Positions 19,400 through 25,000 of a DNA stretch of 25,000 bases are shown here, piece after piece. The notes beneath the pieces are model-generated. The model searched no databases and was not told the DNA's origin. It saw nothing but the letters and a program-made list of their open reading frames with translations. The number at the start of each line of letters is the position of its first letter. Position 1 is the first letter of the stretch. Origin of the DNA: Dictyostelium firmibasis (taxonomy: Eukaryota > Evosea > Eumycetozoa > Dictyosteliales > Dictyosteliaceae); assembly GCA_036169595.1 (NCBI GenBank), contig CM069769.1:2032501-2057500 (forward strand). Direction: 5' to 3'. Position numbers and translations under genes: made by a program.

Positions 19400-22300
19400 T
19401 TATTTTAAATAAGTATTAATTTGACCTTTTAGAGTTTTATATTGTTCTTCAATCATATTTTGAAATTCTTGAAGTTGAACGGAAATTATACTACGAGATA
19501 AACGAAGAGTAAAACCACAATAAATAATGAATTTTTCCATTGCTTTCTTCAATTGATCAACATGATCGGGATTGAAGTTATTGATTGTTTTTTGAGAAAG
19601 GAAAATTTCACAAATTTTTAAAGGACCTTCATTAACCATTGGAAAGACACTACCTTGAAGAATTTGATGAAGTAAATTGATTCTTGGAGGGTTTGTGTCC
19701 AATTGCTCCTTTAGTTTAATACATCTTCCACGAATTAACTCTATGGCATTTTCAATTGGTGATAGGATGATCTCACGTTTTGAAACGACTTCCAAACGAT
19801 TCTTTACATATGGGAAAGCCAATTCCACAGAGAAAATAGTTTTCTTTTTCTGTTGTTTACTCATATCATCTTGAATTGCTTTACCTTCGACACTGAATGG
19901 AACTTCACTAATGAACTGAGAGATGTTAAAATATTGATCGAATTGGGATAATAAAACGTCGGCTGATTGTTGTTGTGGATCGACGATGTATGGATCGACT
20001 GATACGATTTGAATATGAACTTTCTCAGGATCCAATGAATTCTTATCTACCTTTGCATTGGATAAAACTATGATCTCTTCGTCTTGACCAAACTTCTCTT
20101 GAAGGTTATTTTTAATTTGATTTTGAAGTACACTAATATTACATTTATGTGGTTTTTTATATATATATTCTTTGCCATCCATTTGTTCATTTGAAAACTT
20201 TTTACCAAAGAAACCAACACGATAGAATCTAGCGTAGATACGTGTCTCCTTATTCTTTTCACCCAACTCCACACAAACCTTTTGACAACTTGCTAAACTT
20301 GTCGAGAGTGATTTATAATCTTTTTTAGTCTTGTGAATCTTTGAGATGAGTGAATGAATTTCAATGGCCAACTCATAACGATTACCCATCATCAAGTATT
20401 CGATTGCTTTCTCCAATAATTCCACTACGTATAACAATGACCAAATATTCGATTGGAATAGAGCACCACTATCTTTTTGATCAAATGTTGGTAATAGTAA
20501 CTCTGACTTTATGTTTGGACAAATCGATAAAAAGTCCGACTCTAAGATATCATTAAACTTGTTGGTTTGAATTAAATAACGAGAGATTAAATATGCACAA
20601 TGAACCAAACATTGTGATGCCTCATCGAAATTTTCATTGTCGCTATGAATCTTTGAAAGATTCTCTAACCAAGTTAAACGTAGATTTGGTGATTCAAAGT
20701 AACTATTTGAAATTCTAAAGTACATTTCACTGACCAACTCTGGATCATTCTTATTTTGATTGATAGTATGTGAATATTTCATTAGGGTATCAATTCTATT
20801 CAACATTTCCTCGACTTGATTGATGAATACACTATCACCATTCTCTTGTTGAGTGACCAATTTTCTAACTTTCTGGAGGAAACTACTAAGATTATAACTA
20901 TTCTCCAATTTGATTTCACCCACCAATCTTGAGATTGCAACGGTCGATTGAATTTTCATCTTTGATATATCCTTTGTCGATTGGAAATTCTTTAGGAGTA
21001 ACAAATAGAACAAGGATGCCGATTCATCCAATAACTCTGTCATATTGATTGATCTGAGAAGATCGTAGGTAACGATCTCACAATAGGAGTTATTTAAATT
21101 TTGGAACAAGAGAGTTGGAAAGTTTGGAACTAAATAATCCTTAAAGATTGTATAAATTAATCTTAACATTTCAACTCCAGAAATTGATGAGCATTTTTGA
21201 AGGATGTTGATAATGATATCCAAAAGAATGATATTGGATTGCATTTGATCTTCATTGAAATCGTCTAGGATATATTTTGAGATTTCAATCGATAGAATTG
21301 CAATCTCAAAGATCGATGGTTCATCTTTAAAGCTTTCCAACGACATCATCATTAGATTTAATAGGTTGGTTTGGTGTTTTTGTGTTTCTTTGATGAACCA
21401 CATTCTCAATAAATCTCTACTACAATACTGAAGTATCCAAATGAAAACTGTTAACCATTCTTGTACTTCCTTTGCCTCCAATTGGTGTTTGATGATAGAA
21501 TAATGTTCAACGATCATTAGAACATATGGGAAATAAATGCTTGCAACCTTTTCTCTAATCTCTGGTGCTTGATATCTTTGGTCGTAATGGTGTTTCTTTA
21601 TCAATTGTTTCAAAGTTTGAATGGCTTGATTTCTTGTGGCTAATTTATTATGTTTTAAACAACCTTCAACCTCTGTGATCAACAATACCGATAGGAAATG
21701 ACGTTTAAAGAATTTCAAATTCAAATCAGAGACTGAATCCAGCGTTTTAAATAACATTGGGAAATTCAATGGAATATAATGATCATAGTCGGTGGTAATC
21801 TTTAGGAAGTTGAATTTAATGGTCACCATTGTTAGATCTTCATTGGATGGATCGATTCTGGTGATATAGTTATAGATTAGATTAAAGAGGAAACCTCTAT
21901 CTATCAATGGGAATAGGTTATTGATGAAATAAGGGAATTTCATAAAGAACTCCCAACTTTGAACCAACATTCCACCATCAGACTGTGATGGTATTAACAT
22001 CAACACCAACTTATTGAGATTCTCTAAAAATTCAATCTTGAATCTATTCTCCCTACCCAAATCAGTGTCCAATTTACCGGTTGGTTGTAATGATAATGCC
22101 ATTGATTTGGTCATAATATCCAATAGGAACCAATTTAAACGGAAATCTTTAACATAGACACCAGAATTGATGGAATTTACCCATTGTCTACATAATTCCT
22201 CATAGAGATGTTTAGAGTCTGGTACATAATCAAAGAGATACTCAGAGTAGTATGTCAATAGTCTAGATTTCTCAGTGCCTGCCTTTTTTTCTTGGAAGCC

Positions 22301-25000
22301 ATCGACAATCTTAATTACATGCAGTATAGAGTTGAAAGCTTGTGAAGCGACTTCATTGGCACTTGTGCACATAATTTGAAAGAGTTGATTTAAAATTGAA
22401 GGGAAAAATTGAACACAGGTTACCCTATCGATTTTTAGAATTGACTTTACCTCATTGCTACCACCACCTTTAAAGAATGAATCGAGACATGGGTCTTGAG
22501 TGATTACACTTGAGACCAACTTTGTTCTAAAGGTGAAAACTGGCATCTTCTCTTTCTTTGAGGTTTCAGGATTGACAAACTTTGGTGAGAGATTATTCAT
22601 ATCGGATGAAATTGCCGCGCAATAATAATCGTCCTTTATGAAATGAATACCACCTTGATTTCCAGATGGACCCATAGAGAGTTGACATAATGGTACCGCA
22701 CAATAACCAATCGAGGTTTTGACATCCTTCTTTGCATGAATATTGATATGGAAAAAAGTGAACAATAAATGTTGACTCGTTATTTTCATTGGTAATTTAA
22801 TTTTAAATTCATCAGAGAAATGAGGTCTTTTATCATGAAAACTAACACAACTGAATGCACAATAGTCCAATGGCGGATAAGGTGTAGTTGGTGATGGACC
22901 TGGTAAACCTGGTGCTGGTAATGTTATCGTATCCCAAAGCCCAGCAGGTATTGAAGGTGAAGTAGTCGGGTAGACACATTTCAATGATTTCAAACATGAT
23001 ATATCATCAATTAATTGAACTTGAATTTGAATGTTTGGATTCTTATACTTTATGAAAACATTCTCTGGATAGATATAAAGATTATTGACATACTCTACAA
23101 ATGGATATGGTGTCTCTGAAAAGTCTTGAATCTCTCTAATTAGATTGGGTTTCTTAATGTTTGTATCGATTGGTAATAATGGTACCAACGATGGACTTAT
23201 ACGACCCCTTAAATCCTCTTCAGACTCTTTGGAGAGAATAGACATTGTGAATGAACCTGGAATTTGAGATTTCAATTTCTTTAAGTCCTTATCAACCAAT
23301 AACATCTCGCAAATTGTTTTATCGGTTAAATTTGGTGTACATGGAATTAGATTTACAATCTCAATAGTATTGGTAATCTTTGTATTGATCCCAATAGGTG
23401 TAGGTGTAAGTGATGACGATGAACCAGATTGATGATTCATAAATGAACTTCTTCTTCTGTGTCCTAAATGAAGTGGTAATGGTGGTGGTTGTGGTATTGA
23501 TAATGTTGAAACACCTTGTTGTATTGGTGATAATGGTAATGGTGGAGGTGGTGTAGTTATAATACCATCACCGCCACTAACACCACCACTATTGGTACTT
23601 ATTAATGGTGGTGATACTGGCATTGGTGGTAAAGTTAATTGTTGATCATCAACGATTGTTGGTGATGTATTCAATGAATTTATTTGTTGTATTAATTGTT
23701 GTTTTAATTGTGCCGCGTTTGATGAAATTTGATTATTATTTAACATTGATGGTGGAGGTGGTGGAGGTAATTGAATTGATGGTGAAGTTGATGTATTCTC
23801 TGTAACTGAAACATTATTAAAATTACCTAATAATGATAAATTATTTAAAGAATTTTGAGCTGACAGTGTTGGAATTTTATCAGCTGATGTCGAGGGTGAC
23901 GATGGCGAATTTGCTGCCGATATTAATGAGGATGGTGACAATGGAGTTGTTAAATTCATTGAACTTGGTGTTGAATTTAATGTTGGACGATGAAAAACCG
24001 GATAAGCTGCCCAAACAAATGGTTGTAAAATTTGGCCACTATTACCATCACTACTACCCCAACTTTGACATTTCTCTGATATCTCACATTTAAATTGTGC
24101 CAATAATGCATCATTCTTTTTTTTATCTTTTATGTGATCCTTAAAATATGGTTTTATATCCTTTTCAATATCACCTCTAAATATATGATGAACTCTAAGT
24201 ATAAAATAAATATTTGGATGATATTTATTTAAATTAAATTTACATTTCTTTTGATTTGACCAACCACTTAATAAATCCTATTATTTTAAATATAAATAAG
24301 AAATAAAAACTTAGTGATTTAATTTTCAAAAAAAAAAAAAATAGAAATAAAAAATAATTTAAAAACCTACTTCATTAATTTTTAAAGAATCTAATAATGA
24401 TTTTGAATTTAAATGGAAATTAAACGATTCAGTTATACGTTCTTTTTTATCTAAATCGACAATGTAAAGACTACAAAAGAATGGTTCAACTTCAAGAGAG
24501 AATTTTAAATCTTGAACCTCACATAATAACTCTAAACCAGTTCTTTCAGGTATTAATTCTTTTAATGGGTCTGTAGAATGTTGTTGTTGATGTAATTGTA
24601 ATCCACTACCATTGGTTCCATTTGTCGAGGACCTATTACCACCACGATGTGTCATTGATCCATCACTACCACCACTACCTAAAGTTGGTGATGTCATAGA
24701 TGGTGTTGATGATGCTGAAGAATATGATGTTGCCGATGGTAAAATTGAATTATAATTTAACTCTCTAGAGGATATTTGTTTACCAGTTGCAAATAATTTA
24801 CTTGAAATTCCTAAACCACTACCACTGAATCCATTGGATGAAGATAGAGAACCCGATAAATCTGATGAACTACTACTATTTGATATACCTAAACTACTAC
24901 CACTACTACCAAATTTTATTGATGGTTTTCTATGATTTGGTGATTGTAACATTGAGGATTTATTCTCAACAATTAAATAGTCCTTATAGAATCCATCTAT
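19400..25000 (-). CDS. DOCK-family (zizimin-type) Rho GTPase exchange factor, 5' end beyond the window
   Basis: Two exons are visible in coding order: at least 25000-24371 (open to the window edge) and 24277-19400; the intron 24370-24278 (GTAGGT..ATAG) joins in phase 0 as LKIN-E-DLLSGW. At least 1835 residues are coded. Just after the join, YFILRVHHIFRGDIEKDIKP matches the DOCK segment before DHR-1. A long Ser/Pro/Thr/Gly-rich linker follows, with PPPPPP at about 23751-23768. DHR-1, the C2-like lipid-binding domain, is at about 23110-22500 (LYIYPENVFIKYKN onward), followed by a helical ARM-like middle. DHR-2, the catalytic GEF domain, is at about 20750-19480: SPNLRLTWLENLSKIHSDNE, CLVHCAYLISRYL, ARFYRVGFFGKKF, and GSVFPMVNEGPL, which keeps the valine that senses nucleotide and Mg2+ in this family. 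This sequence is nearest the zizimin/DOCK-C/D branch, acting on Rac or Cdc42 to steer actin, motility and cytokinesis. Dictyostelium has several ziz genes; which one is not decided. Confidence 0.95.
24371..25000 (-). other. N-terminal exon portion of the zizimin-type gene, low-complexity linker
   Basis: The frame is open to the window edge, starting IDGFYKDYLIVENKSSM. The reading frame has a Met at 24952, but open and protein-like sequence upstream (YKDYLIVENK) shows this is not the gene start. The next 110 or so residues are Ser/Gly-rich (runs of GSSGSS and SSSSSD) and likely disordered. Folded sequence resumes at LKELIPERTGLELLCEVQDL, about 24560-24500, which resembles the N-terminal beta-rich region of DOCK-C/D proteins. 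Confidence 0.8.

Overview
The window looks like nuclear DNA of a dictyostelid social amoeba, very probably Dictyostelium discoideum. Non-coding stretches are almost pure A and T with long homopolymers (A38 at 3792-3829, A36 at 5175-5210, A41 at 6236-6276). Introns are few, short (67-115 bp) and AT-only in character. Proteins carry poly-Asn runs coded by AAT, plus poly-Thr, poly-Pro and poly-Gln runs. Genes are packed 0.1-1.1 kb apart. I see no rRNA, tRNA, transposon, retroelement, CRISPR array or prokaryotic operon.

Layout, left to right. (1) 151-1513, +: a four-exon gene for a secreted, probably GPI-anchored glycoprotein with TIG/IPT-like modules and a stalk of nine Ser-Ser-Thr-Pro units. 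(2) 1716-3715, -: a three-exon gene for an ataxin-10 homologue of 602 residues. (3) 3934-4362, -: a small unrecognised charged protein of 142 residues. (4) 5018-5576, +: a two-exon gene for an OsmC-type peroxiredoxin of 155 residues, a mainly bacterial family. (5) 6697-19296, +: a single 12.6 kb exon for a VPS13-family bridge-like lipid transfer protein of 4199 residues. (6) 19400-25000, -: the 3' part of a DOCK-family (zizimin type) Rac/Cdc42 exchange factor, whose 5' end lies beyond the window.

The genes do not form an operon or a recognisable shared pathway. Genes 1 and 2 converge, 3 and 4 diverge across a 655-bp T-rich and ATT-repeat region, and 5 and 6 converge with only 103 bp between their stop codons. 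Themes are ordinary eukaryotic housekeeping: cell-surface adhesion or recognition (1), ARM-fold scaffold (2), peroxide detoxification (4), lipid transport at membrane contact sites (5), and actin/GTPase control (6).

I found no convincing new multi-gene system. The observations most worth a second look are: a 55-residue Asn-rich insert lying between VAB repeats 5 and 6 of the VPS13 protein while all six repeat asparagines are kept; a 430-residue disordered Pro/Thr/Gln tail with a terminal coiled coil added after the VPS13 PH-like domain; a bacterial-type OsmC gene carrying an intron whose 3' splice site follows 36 adenines directly; and a TIG-like surface protein with an exact 12-bp minisatellite stalk.
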